DNA of 64,000 nt from Saprospiraceae bacterium (lineage in GTDB: Bacteria > Bacteroidota > Bacteroidia > Chitinophagales > Saprospiraceae): NCBI GenBank assembly GCA_016716335.1, contig JADJWN010000011.1:69499-133498 (forward strand), given 5' to 3'. A program made the position numbers and the translations under genes. The notes beneath the pieces are model-generated. The model did no database searches and had not been told where the DNA came from. It saw only the letters and a list, made by a program, of their open reading frames with translations. Positions 9,392-19,613 of this stretch are shown here, piece by piece. Positions within the stretch are counted from its first letter, which is position 1; each line of letters begins with the position of its first letter.

Positions 9392-11401
9392 ATGTTAAAA
9401 ATACAATCTCTGCTGACTGCAGCGTTGCTTCTTTTTTCATTCATTTGCCATGCTGAAAATGTGGTAAATCCAGATCCTCAGAAACATTCCGAGGCATCGG
9501 GAGATTCGACCCTGGCAAGGTATGTATTGTCATCCGGAAAAGGTAAACCCGGAGATAGAGTATGCAGCGAAATGAGGGTATGGAACTTCCGCAAGGTAGA
9601 ATCATTCCAGCTTATCATAAAATATGATGCTTCCGTCATTCTGCCTGTATGCCCTCCGGATTTGTCAGGTTCTGCATTGGGTCCCTTGATCAGTCCTGGA
9701 TACTTCAACTGTCATACTGCCGGCAATGGGCGGTTTCATGCTGTCTGGTTTTATGATCCGGTGACATTGCCGGATTCCTCATTACTCTTCAGAGCCTGCT
9801 TTGATCTTGTCGGCAAACCGGGAGAAAGGTCAATTATTACTACTCTGGACAAAGAAGATAATTACTCGGAAATTTGTCACAGCCTGAATATCAACTCCAC
9901 ATACTGCGGTATGTTTCAGGGTACACCGGGAGAGATTGAGATAGTGCATGACTCCCTGAATATTGATTATTATGTATGCGATACGGATGCTGCATATGAA
10001 AATGGCAGTCTGGTTTTCCGGGCTTTGGGTGGTACGCCTCCATACAGATTTGAGGTAAATGAAGGATTGTATTCCGGTATGCTCACAGACAATCTTACCC
10101 ATTTTAAAATTGATGCACTCAAAGCGGGAATCTATAATCTGAAAATCACGGATTCTGCAAATATGTCTGTAGAAATCAAAGAAATCCACATTAAGAAAAA
10201 TGCCGGTTTAAAAGTAGCATCCAAAAAAATCAAGCCCGCTACCTGTAGTAACAGATGTAATGGAATGATTGAAATATCTGAATTGAGCAATGCCATACCA
10301 CCTGTCCGATACAAATGGTCTGATTATTTTTACGAAGTGAGAGACACAGGAAAATTGACTTTTTATGCAATGGTCTCTATACTGTAAGCATTACTGACCA
10401 AAGCGGTTGTATGATTATAGATACCAGCATCCTTTGGATTGACACGCTGAAAGTAAATATTACTCCCCTTGCATTCAGCCCCTGTGATTCCATAAGAAAA
10501 ATAAAAGTGCTCATCACGGGAGGAAGTCCTCCTCACAGATATGCCAGACAATTCGGTCCTTTGATTAATATCCCTGCTGACAGTATCATCTCTTTCGACC
10601 CTGAAAAATTTCAGTTTATCACAATTTCTGACCAACTATTTTGTAACACACGCATTAACACTGATACCATTCAATTCGAAGGTGATGATTATCCTTTGAA
10701 GGCAGCCAGAGAACTTCAAAACTTTTTCAAAAAAACCGGTGGTCAAAACTGGAAAAATGAAAATAAATGGCCTGTCAATCCTCTCACCGCCAACTGTAAT
10801 CCCTGTGACGGATGGTATGGCATAACCTGCGAAAACAACAAGATCGTATCCATCGAACTGCCGGAAAATAATCTGAATGGCACCCTCACTGAAATGCCGG
10901 TAATTTTTCCTTATTTAAGAAAGCTGGACCTGAGTGAAAACCGGCTCAGAGGCTGCATCCCAGCCGGATACTTAAAGCTCTGCGAAAACACAGATGTGTA
11001 TCTGAACAATAACAATGCCATGCCCTGGTACGGAAATTTTATCCGGTTTTGCGAAGAGGAAGGGATACAGCTGAATGCCCCCCTGCAAAATATTGCAAAA
11101 TCAGGACGGAGTAATTTCTGATGATTGTCTTTGTAAAAACACTTCTGCCGTCAATGAGGCACATGAGGAAAGACCCGTAATCATAAACTATGACTCATAC
11201 CGGAGCATTGTAATACAGGGAATACGGGAAAAATTCAGATTTACCCTCTTTGCTCCGGATGGCAGGATATTTCAAAATCAGATTGTAGTTCCTGTATCTG
11301 AGCAATCTGAGCTCAAAATACCGGACTTAACTCCCGGGATATATTTTATCAAAATTGACTTTCAGAATGAATCGATGGTAAGAAAGTGCTTCATATACTG
11401 A
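9392..11401 (+). CDS. Secreted cohesin-like / SprB-repeat-like / LRR protein with T9SS sorting domain (two frameshifts)
   Basis: Three reading-frame pieces join into one 669-residue protein. The start MLKIQSLLTAALLLFSFICHA gives a good signal peptide; an upstream ATG at 9359 is the alternative. Residues about 40-180 look like a cohesin/dockerin-partner fold (AEVRVWNFRKVESFQLIIKYD style), followed by SprB-like Ig repeats (GGTPPYRFEV, NGLYTVSITDQSGC), then a plant-style LRR cap (CNPCDGWYGITCENNKIVSI) with one or two LRR units (LRKLDLSENRLRGCIP), and a type A sorting tail (LTPGIYFIKIDF). The frame is lost by a missing base in the A-run at 10351-10354 and restored by an extra C in the run at 11078-11083. 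Domain calls come from reading the translation; adhesion or polymer binding at the cell surface is inferred. Confidence 0.75.
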
Positions 11402-11422
11402 AATCAAGTCTGACGGTAGCAT

Positions 11423-11944
11423 TCACTGATTTTCATATACGATCAATCCCCTCGCTTTCCAATGCGTAAGCAGATTTTTGAGTTGGACAAGCATATAGTC
11501 GGTCTCCAGCAGAAAAGTGTATTCTCTGCCTGAATAGTTGGCATTTTTCAACTTTATAGTATTGAATGGCAAATTTTTTTTGTTTTTTTGAAATAACGGT
11601 TTTTGCGGAATAACACCCACATGAAAACCACTGACTTCGACTTCTGTATCCGGTGTAATTTCAACTTTCTCGAGCTCATTTCCCTTGCCATCAAGCAGAC
11701 GGATACTGTCTTTGTCCAGAACCAACCTGCCTTCCTTCATGCCCGCCTTGATTTTACGGTGCGTTTTCATCTCCATGAAGGTGATAAATAAAAACACCGG
11801 CACCACAACTATCAATACATACCAGGGTAATTTTAAAAGCTGTATTAAAATACCAATCAGAACAGGTGAGATAATTCCGTATTTTGCAATTCCGATTATC
11901 GCTTTTCTGAATCCGTCATCCAGGACAGGTATTGCTTTGACCAT
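11423..11944 (-). CDS. Hypothetical membrane protein, two N-terminal transmembrane helices
   Basis: A 173-residue protein that I do not recognise. Residues about 15-35 and 38-57 form two hydrophobic helices joined by LPWY, followed by a basic stretch (EMKTHRKIKAGMKEGRL) and a soluble C-terminal domain of about 110 residues with a mix of beta-like segments. This layout resembles small membrane proteins with a cytoplasmic PH-like domain, but no motif proves it. It lies alone, convergent with the LRR protein (21 bases apart) and upstream of the GH3 gene's 3' end. The start at the ATG at 11944 gives a lysine close to the N-terminus (MVKAIPVLDD). Confidence 0.7.
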   Translation of the reverse strand: MVKAIPVLDDGFRKAIIGIAKYGIISPVLIGILIQLLKLPWYVLIVVVPVFLFITFMEMKTHRKIKAGMKEGRLVLDKDSIRLLDGKGNELEKVEITPDTEVEVSGFHVGVIPQKPLFQKNKKNLPFNTIKLKNANYSGREYTFLLETDYMLVQLKNLLTHWKARGLIVYENQ

Positions 11945-12009
11945 GATAATAACTGAATTTCTTTTATAAAGAAAGTTGATTCTGCAAAAATAAGAAAATA
12001 TTTCAGAAT

Positions 12010-14940
12010 CTATGTAATGAGTACACCGGATTTCCCCAGAGCTTTATATATGATGTTATGGATTCTGGAGCGGTAATCACGGGTGTTCAGAAGATTTTTT
12101 CCGGTATAGGTGCGGTTGGAGACAAAAATAAAAATGATATTATTTTCCGGGTCAGCAAAAGCAGCTGTACCGGTAAATCCAATATGTCCGAAAGTACTGA
12201 CAGGTGCCATTTGGGCCATATTCAGCTTTTTTCTCTGATCTGTTTCTTTCATGTCAAAACCCAATCCCCGTCTGGTGGACTTGAAATAACGGGTAGTGAA
12301 AAGCTCAACGGTCTCAGGCCTGAAATATCGCACCCCTCCATAGCTGCCTTTGTTGAGCAGAAGCTGCATCAGGATACTCATCTCTCTTGCCGTGGAAAAT
12401 AATCCGGCATGACCGCTCACCCCACCCATCATGGCAGCTCCCATATCATGCACATGCCCCTGAATGGTCTGTTTTCGCCAGTAATTGTCCACTTCCGTAG
12501 GTGCTATATTTTTGGCAGGATGCTTCTCCAATGGCAGATATCCGGTGTATCTCAGTCCCAGAGGTTTGTAAAAAAGCCTGTCTGCATATTCATTGAGTTT
12601 TTTTCCGGAGGCACTTTCCACACATTGCTGCAGAATGTAAAAACCCAGATCGCTGTACAGATAGGTGTCAGTGGCTCTGAGATTGCTGTCCCAAATCTTT
12701 TGCCACACACTGTCTCTGTAATCTGTCCTCATAAACATCCGGTTGGCAACCGGAATAGTGTAGTTGTCCTTCATCTGATAGCTGTAGTAAATCGGATTAT
12801 ATACCGACTTATCCTTTGATGATGACAAGGTGGATTCATAAAATGGAATCCAGGAGGCCAGTCTGCCGTGGTGTGCCAGAATATCCGCGAGGATAAGATC
12901 TTTTTTATTGGTGTGCTCTATGCCGGAGATATATCTTTTGAGCGGTTTTTGAATGTCTATTTTTTTCTGGTCTGACAATGCCATGACTGAAAGTGTGGTA
13001 GCCAGTATTTTGGTCACTGAGGCTATATCATAGATGGTACCCGATCCTACAGCTGTCCCGGCAGGTGAGAGTTTGCCGAAATTCTTTTCGTATATAATCT
13101 TCCCGTCCTTTGCCACGACAATCTGACCACCCGGCGTGACATTGTCCCTGAGCATTTCATTGATCAGCTCATCTATTTCCTCCAATACTTTGCCATTTAC
13201 ATTCACCTGCTCCGGTATGCCAAATCCCAATCTGCCCAGACTTCCCCGATAGATTCCTGTCTCAATAGTATACATACGGCTTGCTGTCACCGGTAGTTTG
13301 CCGGACAGTGCATTTACCCCGAAAAGGGATTGAGCCGCTACATCCTGCACTGCCTTATCATTGCTGTAGCATAGCATCAGAGCAGGTATGCCTTCCAGCT
13401 GGGGCAAGAGATAAGGGGAGCCGAAGAGCAAAACTATCACAGGTTTGACCGATGCAAGCTGTTTAAGAAAAAGAGCCAGGTCTTCAGGGACCTCTTTTTT
13501 TGACAACGAAATTTTGCCGGAAGTATGTATGGCAACAATGATTTCGTCAAATTGGGATAAAGTGTTCAAAAGTGAGGATTTTCTTACCGGAAGTTCCTCA
13601 ACCATCAACTGATAGTGACGGGCATCAACAAAATCATCTATTCTCTGCTGAAAAGGAGACTTTACCGCCACATTCACACTCAAGGTGGCAAATCTGCGGT
13701 CCGCCAGATCCACTACCGGAATTCTGTTGTCCTTGTCAGCCACTATTGTCAGAGAATTTTCGATCAGAGCCAACTGCTTAGCCATGGCAGCAGGACTCTG
13801 CAGGATTTCCTTTACCATTTCAGGGTTGACCGAAGGCGTATGGGTGAGACCCAGTTTGTATTTATTTCTCAATATACGGATAACACTTGCATTGAGTCTT
13901 TCTTCGGTAATGAGTCCCTCATCAATATACTTTTTTATTCCGTCTATGGCTTTCTTTATGTCTTTGGGCAGCAGCAGGATATCATTGCCGGCGAGAAAGG
14001 CTTCAGCCGGAGCTACATCATCTGCAAAATGATGGGTCACTGCTTTCATATCCAAAGCATCTGAAAATATAAGGCCTCCAAATCCCAGAGTCTCTCTCAG
14101 CAGTTCAATGACGATGGTATGAGACAAAGAAGCCGGCCTGCCGGGCCTGTTATCAAACTCAGGCATATGCAGGTGCGCAGTCATAATAGCTGTCTGGGTC
14201 TGATGCATCAGTCTTCTGAAAGGATACAATTCTACCTCATCCAGCCGGTCAGTTTTGTGAGGTATCACCGGCAGTTCGAAATGTGAATCCTTGTCGGTAT
14301 CTCCATGTCCGGGAAAATGTTTGATACAGGCAAGTACACCATTGTCTTCCAGAGCCTTTATATACATGTATGCCTTGGATGTCACATTGAAGCGATCTTC
14401 TCCAAACGAACGTTCGTGTATGACCGGGTTAGCCGGATTGTTGTTGATGTCTACGGCAGGTGCAAAATTGACGTTGACACCGACTGCCTTAAGCTGAGCC
14501 GCAATTTCCTTACCCATGTCATAGATATGTCGGCTATCCTGTATGGCTCCCAGGGCCATTTGCTTGGGAAATGAAATGGCTTCTTTTGGGAAACGCTGGC
14601 CTAAGCCCCATTCTGCATCTATTCCGATAAAGAGCGGCACCTGTGAGGCAGCCTGATATACATTGACCAGCCTTGCCTGCTCTGCCGGACTACCCTGAAA
14701 AAAGCAGATGCCTCCTATGTGATATTGCCGGATGTATTTCAGGATAAGTTTTTCTTCTGCCTTATCACCTCTGGAATATGCCCTGATCATCAGAAGCTGA
14801 CCGATTTTTTCCTCCAGGCTCATCCGGCCAAGTCTGCTCTGCACCCACTGTTCTTCCCTTTCCAGATAGCTCTGCCCCCAGCCTGCAATACACAGCAGCT
14901 GCAATCCCAAAAAAATAATCAATCCTTTAAATCTCAGCAT
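12010..14940 (-). CDS. Secreted GH3 beta-N-acetylglucosaminidase fused to a serine hydrolase (beta-lactamase fold)
   Basis: This 976-residue envelope enzyme joins two catalytic modules. The N-terminal GH3 module (about 30-370) carries the NagZ-type motif KHFPGHGD (about 207-214) and the nucleophile region FSDALDMKAV, expected to release N-acetylglucosamine from peptidoglycan fragments. A linker domain follows, then a class C beta-lactamase/esterase-like module from about 590 with the SxxK motif SVTK, a YSD in place of YxN, and GFTGT as the KTG-like element. The start MLRFKGLIIF at 14940 gives a clean signal peptide and lies just after a TATATTTG -7 element (14959-14966), which argues against the in-frame ATG at 14961. 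The fusion is known in Bacteroidota. The second module could be a peptidase, esterase or muropeptide hydrolase. Confidence 0.9.
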   Translation of the reverse strand: MLRFKGLIIFLGLQLLCIAGWGQSYLEREEQWVQSRLGRMSLEEKIGQLLMIRAYSRGDKAEEKLILKYIRQYHIGGICFFQGSPAEQARLVNVYQAASQVPLFIGIDAEWGLGQRFPKEAISFPKQMALGAIQDSRHIYDMGKEIAAQLKAVGVNVNFAPAVDINNNPANPVIHERSFGEDRFNVTSKAYMYIKALEDNGVLACIKHFPGHGDTDKDSHFELPVIPHKTDRLDEVELYPFRRLMHQTQTAIMTAHLHMPEFDNRPGRPASLSHTIVIELLRETLGFGGLIFSDALDMKAVTHHFADDVAPAEAFLAGNDILLLPKDIKKAIDGIKKYIDEGLITEERLNASVIRILRNKYKLGLTHTPSVNPEMVKEILQSPAAMAKQLALIENSLTIVADKDNRIPVVDLADRRFATLSVNVAVKSPFQQRIDDFVDARHYQLMVEELPVRKSSLLNTLSQFDEIIVAIHTSGKISLSKKEVPEDLALFLKQLASVKPVIVLLFGSPYLLPQLEGIPALMLCYSNDKAVQDVAAQSLFGVNALSGKLPVTASRMYTIETGIYRGSLGRLGFGIPEQVNVNGKVLEEIDELINEMLRDNVTPGGQIVVAKDGKIIYEKNFGKLSPAGTAVGSGTIYDIASVTKILATTLSVMALSDQKKIDIQKPLKRYISGIEHTNKKDLILADILAHHGRLASWIPFYESTLSSSKDKSVYNPIYYSYQMKDNYTIPVANRMFMRTDYRDSVWQKIWDSNLRATDTYLYSDLGFYILQQCVESASGKKLNEYADRLFYKPLGLRYTGYLPLEKHPAKNIAPTEVDNYWRKQTIQGHVHDMGAAMMGGVSGHAGLFSTAREMSILMQLLLNKGSYGGVRYFRPETVELFTTRYFKSTRRGLGFDMKETDQRKKLNMAQMAPVSTFGHIGFTGTAAFADPENNIIFIFVSNRTYTGKNLLNTRDYRSRIHNIIYKALGKSGVLIT

Positions 14941-14958
14941 CTTTGACAGCATATGACA

Positions 14959-14966
14959 CAAATATA
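14959..14966 (-). promoter_or_regulatory. -7 element TATATTTG of the GH3/serine hydrolase gene
   Basis: The minus strand reads TATATTTG, a full match to the Bacteroidota -7 consensus TAnnTTTG. Transcription would begin about 5-8 bases downstream, leaving a short leader before the ATG at 14940. No good -33 TTG was found at the usual spacing. Confidence 0.5.
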
Positions 14967-15116
14967 AAACTCCCCATGCTATATTAAAAGTATTCAGAGA
15001 AAGTTAAAATCCCCTGAAATGGCGGATTTATCCCATAATACCGGCCAAAAAGCCTATACTCGGCAAGCTAACTCATATAGCAAAGTAAAATTTCCGTCCA
15101 TTTATTCTATCTGAAT

Positions 15117-15145
15117 TTTGAAGTACATGCTTTTATGTATCTTTG
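15117..15145 (+). promoter_or_regulatory. Bacteroidota promoter of the opp-like operon
   Basis: TTTG at 15117-15120 and TATCTTTG at 15138-15145 are 17 bases apart, matching the TTTG-N17-23-TAnnTTTG consensus. The leader to the ATG at 15271 is about 120 bases. Confidence 0.7.
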
Positions 15146-15270
15146 TATCCGATTGATTCAGTAGAGCAACAGTCATACCATTTAATCAGGAACTGAGTCA
15201 GACTAAGCCGGTATAGTGATAAAGCAGAACAGAAACAGCCGGTCAAAAGCCATTTGTAATTATTACTGTC

Positions 15271-17031
15271 ATGAAAAGCATATTAAAACTTTCTTTACTT
15301 CTCATACTGTCCGGTATCTGGACAGGTTGTCGGACCGACAGGAAAGAAATTACAGAAAGCATTCATATCCGGCTTAAAAAAGATCCCGAAAGATTGAATC
15401 CGATTTTATTTCCCAACCCTGTCTCCCGGGAGGTGTACCAATACCTGTTCAGCCCGCTGGCAGATTACAATCCTGAAACGCTGGAGCTGAGTCCGGTACT
15501 GATCAAAAGCATGCCGGTCGAAGAAAAAATAGATACCGGCAAATATGCAGGTGGCCTCAGATACCGAATGGAGCTGCTGGATGAAGCCGAATGGGATGAC
15601 GGGAGCGAAATCACAGGTCATGACTATGTATTCACCGTTAAGGCTGTAAAACTACCCCTTACTAATGCCTCCCGATATCGTGAAAATATGCAGTATATCG
15701 ATGAAGTAGTGGTCGATGCAGCCAATCCTAAAAAATTTGAAGTGATTTTCAGTCAGCCCAAACTATTGTCCCTCGAAACCGCCACAATATTCGAACTGTA
15801 CCCTAAATATTTTTATGATCCTGATAAAGCGACTGATAAAATAAGCTTTGAAGATCTGAACAAAGCTGATGCAGAAAGCTTTGCAAAGGACAGTATCATT
15901 GCGGCATTTGCAGAAAATTTCAATGGCACGGAATTTTCCAGAAGTAAAATCAGCGGCTCAGGTCCCTATCGTTTTGTCCAGTGGGAATCTGAATCTTTTA
16001 TCACGCTCGAACGCAAGGAAAATTATTGGGGAAAGGACATAGGTCGTCCCAACTTTCAGGCGGGACCCAAAACCATACAGTTCCACATCATACCGGATGA
16101 TGTAAATGCACTTGCCCAGCTCAAAGAAGGCAACATCGATGTGATGAACGAAATGACCGGTGCAGATTTTGTCAGCCTGAAAAACGACCCTGTGTATGGC
16201 AGCAAATTCAATTTTTTCAACCCGGCGCTTACCAAATTATACATCATCAATATCAATAACCGGGATGTAAAACTTGCAGACAAAAGAGTCAGAAAAGCTT
16301 TGGCCCGCATGATTGATGTACAAAGCATCATTCAGAATGTGGAAGACGGATACGGCACTCCAATTGCGGGACCTGTCCATCCATCGAAAAAGACATACAA
16401 TAAAAAACTGACACCTCCCGGATATGACCTGACAGAAGCCCGAAAACTCCTGTCAGAAGCCGGCTGGAAAGACACGGATGGCAATGGGATCCTGGACAAA
16501 CAAATTGAAGGAAAGAAAACAGACCTTTCGCTTGATCTATATATATCAGGGCAGGAATTAGGTAAAAGAATTGCCCTTATGTTTCAGCAAAACGGCAAGG
16601 AATGTGGGGTACAAATCAATATCATAGAAAAAGAGTTTAAGATTATCCGCTCCGATCATCTTAAGACCAGAAATTATCACCTTGTGCCGACTGTGATTTC
16701 TATGGATCTCAATGCGTGGGATGACCTGGCCGGAAGATGGCACAGCAGCAATGATACTCCTCAGGGTGCCAACGATTTGTCCTACAGAAATGCAGAGGTA
16801 GATGCATTGATAGATAAGATAGATCAAACTGCAGATGAACAGGAAAGACTGAATCTGTACCATAAGATTCAGGAATTGATTTATGAGGACCAGCCTGCCA
16901 TATTCCTGTATGCTCCGGCAGAAAAACTGGTAATCAGCAAAAAATGGGATGCCCGGGCTACCGTAAAGAGACCCGGATATATGGCCAATACTTTCGGGCT
17001 TTCAAAAGTGCCGGTCACAAGTAGTAATTAA
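15271..17031 (+). CDS. Peptide/oligopeptide ABC transporter substrate-binding lipoprotein (family 5)
   Basis: The 586-residue protein is an extracytoplasmic solute-binding protein of the OppA/DppA family. It has a lipoprotein signal (LLLILSGIWTGC, acylated Cys20), then KDPERLNPIL and ETLELSPVLIKSMP near the N-terminus, WDDGSEITGHDYVFTVKAV (the conserved drug/peptide-binding family 5 signature) and a C-terminal lobe with NAEVDALIDKI and IQELIYEDQPAIFLYAP. It is followed 40 bases later by two permease genes, so substrate capture for an Opp-like importer is clear. No ATPase gene follows. The divergent GH3/serine hydrolase suggests that muropeptides could be a substrate, but this is inference. 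Confidence 0.92.
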   Translation: MKSILKLSLLLILSGIWTGCRTDRKEITESIHIRLKKDPERLNPILFPNPVSREVYQYLFSPLADYNPETLELSPVLIKSMPVEEKIDTGKYAGGLRYRMELLDEAEWDDGSEITGHDYVFTVKAVKLPLTNASRYRENMQYIDEVVVDAANPKKFEVIFSQPKLLSLETATIFELYPKYFYDPDKATDKISFEDLNKADAESFAKDSIIAAFAENFNGTEFSRSKISGSGPYRFVQWESESFITLERKENYWGKDIGRPNFQAGPKTIQFHIIPDDVNALAQLKEGNIDVMNEMTGADFVSLKNDPVYGSKFNFFNPALTKLYIININNRDVKLADKRVRKALARMIDVQSIIQNVEDGYGTPIAGPVHPSKKTYNKKLTPPGYDLTEARKLLSEAGWKDTDGNGILDKQIEGKKTDLSLDLYISGQELGKRIALMFQQNGKECGVQINIIEKEFKIIRSDHLKTRNYHLVPTVISMDLNAWDDLAGRWHSSNDTPQGANDLSYRNAEVDALIDKIDQTADEQERLNLYHKIQELIYEDQPAIFLYAPAEKLVISKKWDARATVKRPGYMANTFGLSKVPVTSSN

Positions 17032-17071
17032 CCCCGCAAATGGAGGAATTTCATCGCATAAACCACAAGCC

Positions 17072-18463
17072 GTGAACTATTTTGTACACAGGATATGGCT
17101 GATGATTCCGATAGTGTGGCTAGTGACAGTGATAGCCTTTTTTATGAGCAGGTCAGTCCCGGGTGATCCTGTGGATGCTTTGCTGCAGCTCAGAGGCATA
17201 ACTCCCGACCGGCAGACGGGAGAGCACAGTGAATATGCCCGGATTTATGAGAAGGAAGGATATAATCTACCGCTCTTTTATTTTTCTGTACTGCCCCACT
17301 TCCATCCTGTCAACATTCATGCCATCTCAGACAAAACTCAAAGACATGCTGTTCAGGCTCTCTTGAAACAAAAATACCACTACCATGATATTGAAAGGTT
17401 TTTAGATGCCAAAGCCGCATTGACAGATAAATCCAATAACCTGCTGAATGACTCTGTGACGGCAAATTCACCCCAAAGGGATAGTGTCAAATACATGGTG
17501 GACGGATTGAGATTCAAATTTAATCCCGCGGAGATTCTCCATTCCCTGGATGAGATTCAAAAAAAGTATCCCGTGAAAGACTCCAGGGAAGGAAGGGCTT
17601 TGTATGAAAGTGCTTCTGACCTGCTGAACCATAAAGTGGGATTTTACTATCCGGTCATACACTGGCATGGATTTTCCAATCAGTATCATCAATGGCTCAG
17701 CCGGGCTGTACGTCTGGATTTTGGCAAATCAGTAAGGGATGGATTGCCGGTAAGCCAAAAAATCAATCAGGCTTTGAAATGGACCCTGATTCTTGTCATC
17801 CTGAATCTCCTGGTCAGTCTGCTGATATCCATTCCGGTGGGTATCTACAGCGGAAGGCATGCCAACGGATGGTTTGACAAAACCACCTCTTTCCTGTCTT
17901 TGGTTTTTTATTCTATGCCTGTTTTCTGGCTGGCTTCCCTGCTGATTACCTATTTTACTACATCAGAATATGGTATGAAAATATTTCCCATTACCTCCAT
18001 TTATCCCAACAGTGGCGGCAGTTTTATCCAGATACTCATTCACAATGCCACATTCCTGATACTGCCGGTTTTGTGCCTTGTACTGAATGACATTGCTTAT
18101 CTGAGCAAGCTGGTAAGAAGCAACTACATGAAAGAAAAAGACAGTCTTTATGCCTTTTTTGCTCTTGCCAAAGGATTGACCCCACTGCAAGTGGACAGAA
18201 GACATATATTCAGCAATATACTCATACCATTGATTACAGTGATTGCCGGTTCTATACCCTCGGCCCTGGCAGGTTCGCTGGTGATTGAGGTTATATTTAA
18301 TATACCGGGGATGGGCAGGTTGATGCACGGCAGCATATTTGGCAATGACTGGAATGTGGTCTTTGGTGTACTCATCATATTGTCTGTGATTACGGTAATA
18401 AGTCTGGCTGCAGGTGACTGGTTGTATCAAAAATTCAATCCGAAAATCAAGGCTTCAGAATGA
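17072..18463 (+). CDS. ABC transporter permease, OppB/DppB type, with long periplasmic insertion
   Basis: The 463-residue inner-membrane permease starts at a GTG (MNYFVHRIWLMIPIVWLVTV) with TM1 and the family's RSVPGDP motif. The remaining five helices lie at the C-terminal half, with the ATPase-contact EAA-like loop around ALAKGLTPLQVDRRHIFSN and the ending VIEVIFNIPGMGRLMHGSI. Standard OppB is about 310 residues; here some 140 extra residues between TM1 and TM2 form a large hydrophilic periplasmic segment. Similar insertions are seen in other Bacteroidota OppB proteins. The gene overlaps the following permease by ATGA, so the two are translationally coupled. The Walker ATPase subunits must be encoded elsewhere. 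Confidence 0.9.
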   Translation: MNYFVHRIWLMIPIVWLVTVIAFFMSRSVPGDPVDALLQLRGITPDRQTGEHSEYARIYEKEGYNLPLFYFSVLPHFHPVNIHAISDKTQRHAVQALLKQKYHYHDIERFLDAKAALTDKSNNLLNDSVTANSPQRDSVKYMVDGLRFKFNPAEILHSLDEIQKKYPVKDSREGRALYESASDLLNHKVGFYYPVIHWHGFSNQYHQWLSRAVRLDFGKSVRDGLPVSQKINQALKWTLILVILNLLVSLLISIPVGIYSGRHANGWFDKTTSFLSLVFYSMPVFWLASLLITYFTTSEYGMKIFPITSIYPNSGGSFIQILIHNATFLILPVLCLVLNDIAYLSKLVRSNYMKEKDSLYAFFALAKGLTPLQVDRRHIFSNILIPLITVIAGSIPSALAGSLVIEVIFNIPGMGRLMHGSIFGNDWNVVFGVLIILSVITVISLAAGDWLYQKFNPKIKASE

Positions 18464-19611
18464 ATGGATTGAAGAAAATACCAGCAACGGGGTGGATCAT
18501 TTTGGCCGTTTACTGCATAATGGCTTTACTCAGTGCGATTATTGCCAATGATAAAGCTTTAATATGCAGCTCAGAAAACGGAATCAGCTTTCCTGCATTC
18601 CGGGATATAATCAGTTCTGATAAGTATGAGATATCTGATGGCCAAAGTAAATGCAGCTTTGAGATTTATCCTCCCATCAGATTTAAGGCGGACAGTATGG
18701 AGCCCAATGTACAAAAGGCCAACCCACCCCTTTTTCGAAGTCAAAATCCCGATGCGGCCATACATTGGCTGGGCACAGACAAATATGGCAGAGATGTTGC
18801 CGCCGGATTGGTATATGGGGCCAGAACAGCGGCATTAGTCGGAGGTCTCACCACTTTGTTGTGCCTGATTTTGGGATTAAGTACAGGCATGTCAGCGGGC
18901 TACTTCAGAGATAATGGATTGAAATGGAACAGGTTTGAACAAATTGTTTTTGTCATCACTACCCTGCTCTTTGTCTTTTATGCGGGTATGGAAATCTATC
19001 ATCAGTCATTGAGCGGTTTGGCTGTGCTATGTCTGCTGTACCTTGTTTTTCTTTCAGGGTCAAAACTTCTGAACGATAAAATGAGAATCGGCGGAGAGCG
19101 AAGGCTGCATATACCCCTCGACTTTTTCTTAATGAAAGTGGTAGAATTGCGAAAATCCATACCTGCTCTGTTTTTTATTTTGGCAGCACTGAGTCTTTTC
19201 AGATATGGGAGTGTATATAACGTAGTGATTATAGCCGGCTTGCTGGGTTGGGTTGAATTTGCGAGATATGCCTATGCCGAAACCATGAAACTTGCATCAG
19301 AAAACTATATACAGAATGCCAGAATTTTGGGCTATCCTCATACAAGGATACTCTGGAGGTACATCCTGCCCGGAATATTGCCCACCATAGGGGTGGTTGC
19401 CTGTTTCAGTGCCGGCGGATTTATTTTACTGGAGTCAACGCTCTCATTTCTAGGTATAGGCATACCGGTTGAGCAGGTATCCTGGGGAAAATTACTGGCA
19501 CAGGGCAGGGATATGAAAGCCTGGTGGCTGGTAGTATTTCCGGGCTTTGCCCTGTTCCTGTTGATCTGGGCTCTCAATTACACCGCTCAGAATCTGCAGG
19601 AAAAGCGTTAA
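18460..19611 (+). CDS. ABC transporter permease, OppC/DppC type
   Basis: The 383-residue partner permease has an N-terminal helix (IPATGWIILAVYCIMALLSA), a periplasmic stretch of about 80 residues, then HWLGTDKYGRDVAAGLVYGARTA, the strongly conserved OppC motif (usually H.lGTD..GRDv.sr...G.R.s). The EAA loop is seen at AETMKLASENYIQNARILGY with ALR-type follow-up, and the end is ESTLSFLGIGIPVEQVSWG. It begins inside the stop codon of the preceding permease. Between helices 2 and 3 there is an extra membrane hairpin region (FVITTLLFVFYAGMEIYHQS), making the protein longer than the usual 300 residues. It would pair with OppB to form the channel. Confidence 0.92.
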   Translation: MNGLKKIPATGWIILAVYCIMALLSAIIANDKALICSSENGISFPAFRDIISSDKYEISDGQSKCSFEIYPPIRFKADSMEPNVQKANPPLFRSQNPDAAIHWLGTDKYGRDVAAGLVYGARTAALVGGLTTLLCLILGLSTGMSAGYFRDNGLKWNRFEQIVFVITTLLFVFYAGMEIYHQSLSGLAVLCLLYLVFLSGSKLLNDKMRIGGERRLHIPLDFFLMKVVELRKSIPALFFILAALSLFRYGSVYNVVIIAGLLGWVEFARYAYAETMKLASENYIQNARILGYPHTRILWRYILPGILPTIGVVACFSAGGFILLESTLSFLGIGIPVEQVSWGKLLAQGRDMKAWWLVVFPGFALFLLIWALNYTAQNLQEKR

Positions 19612-19613
19612 GC

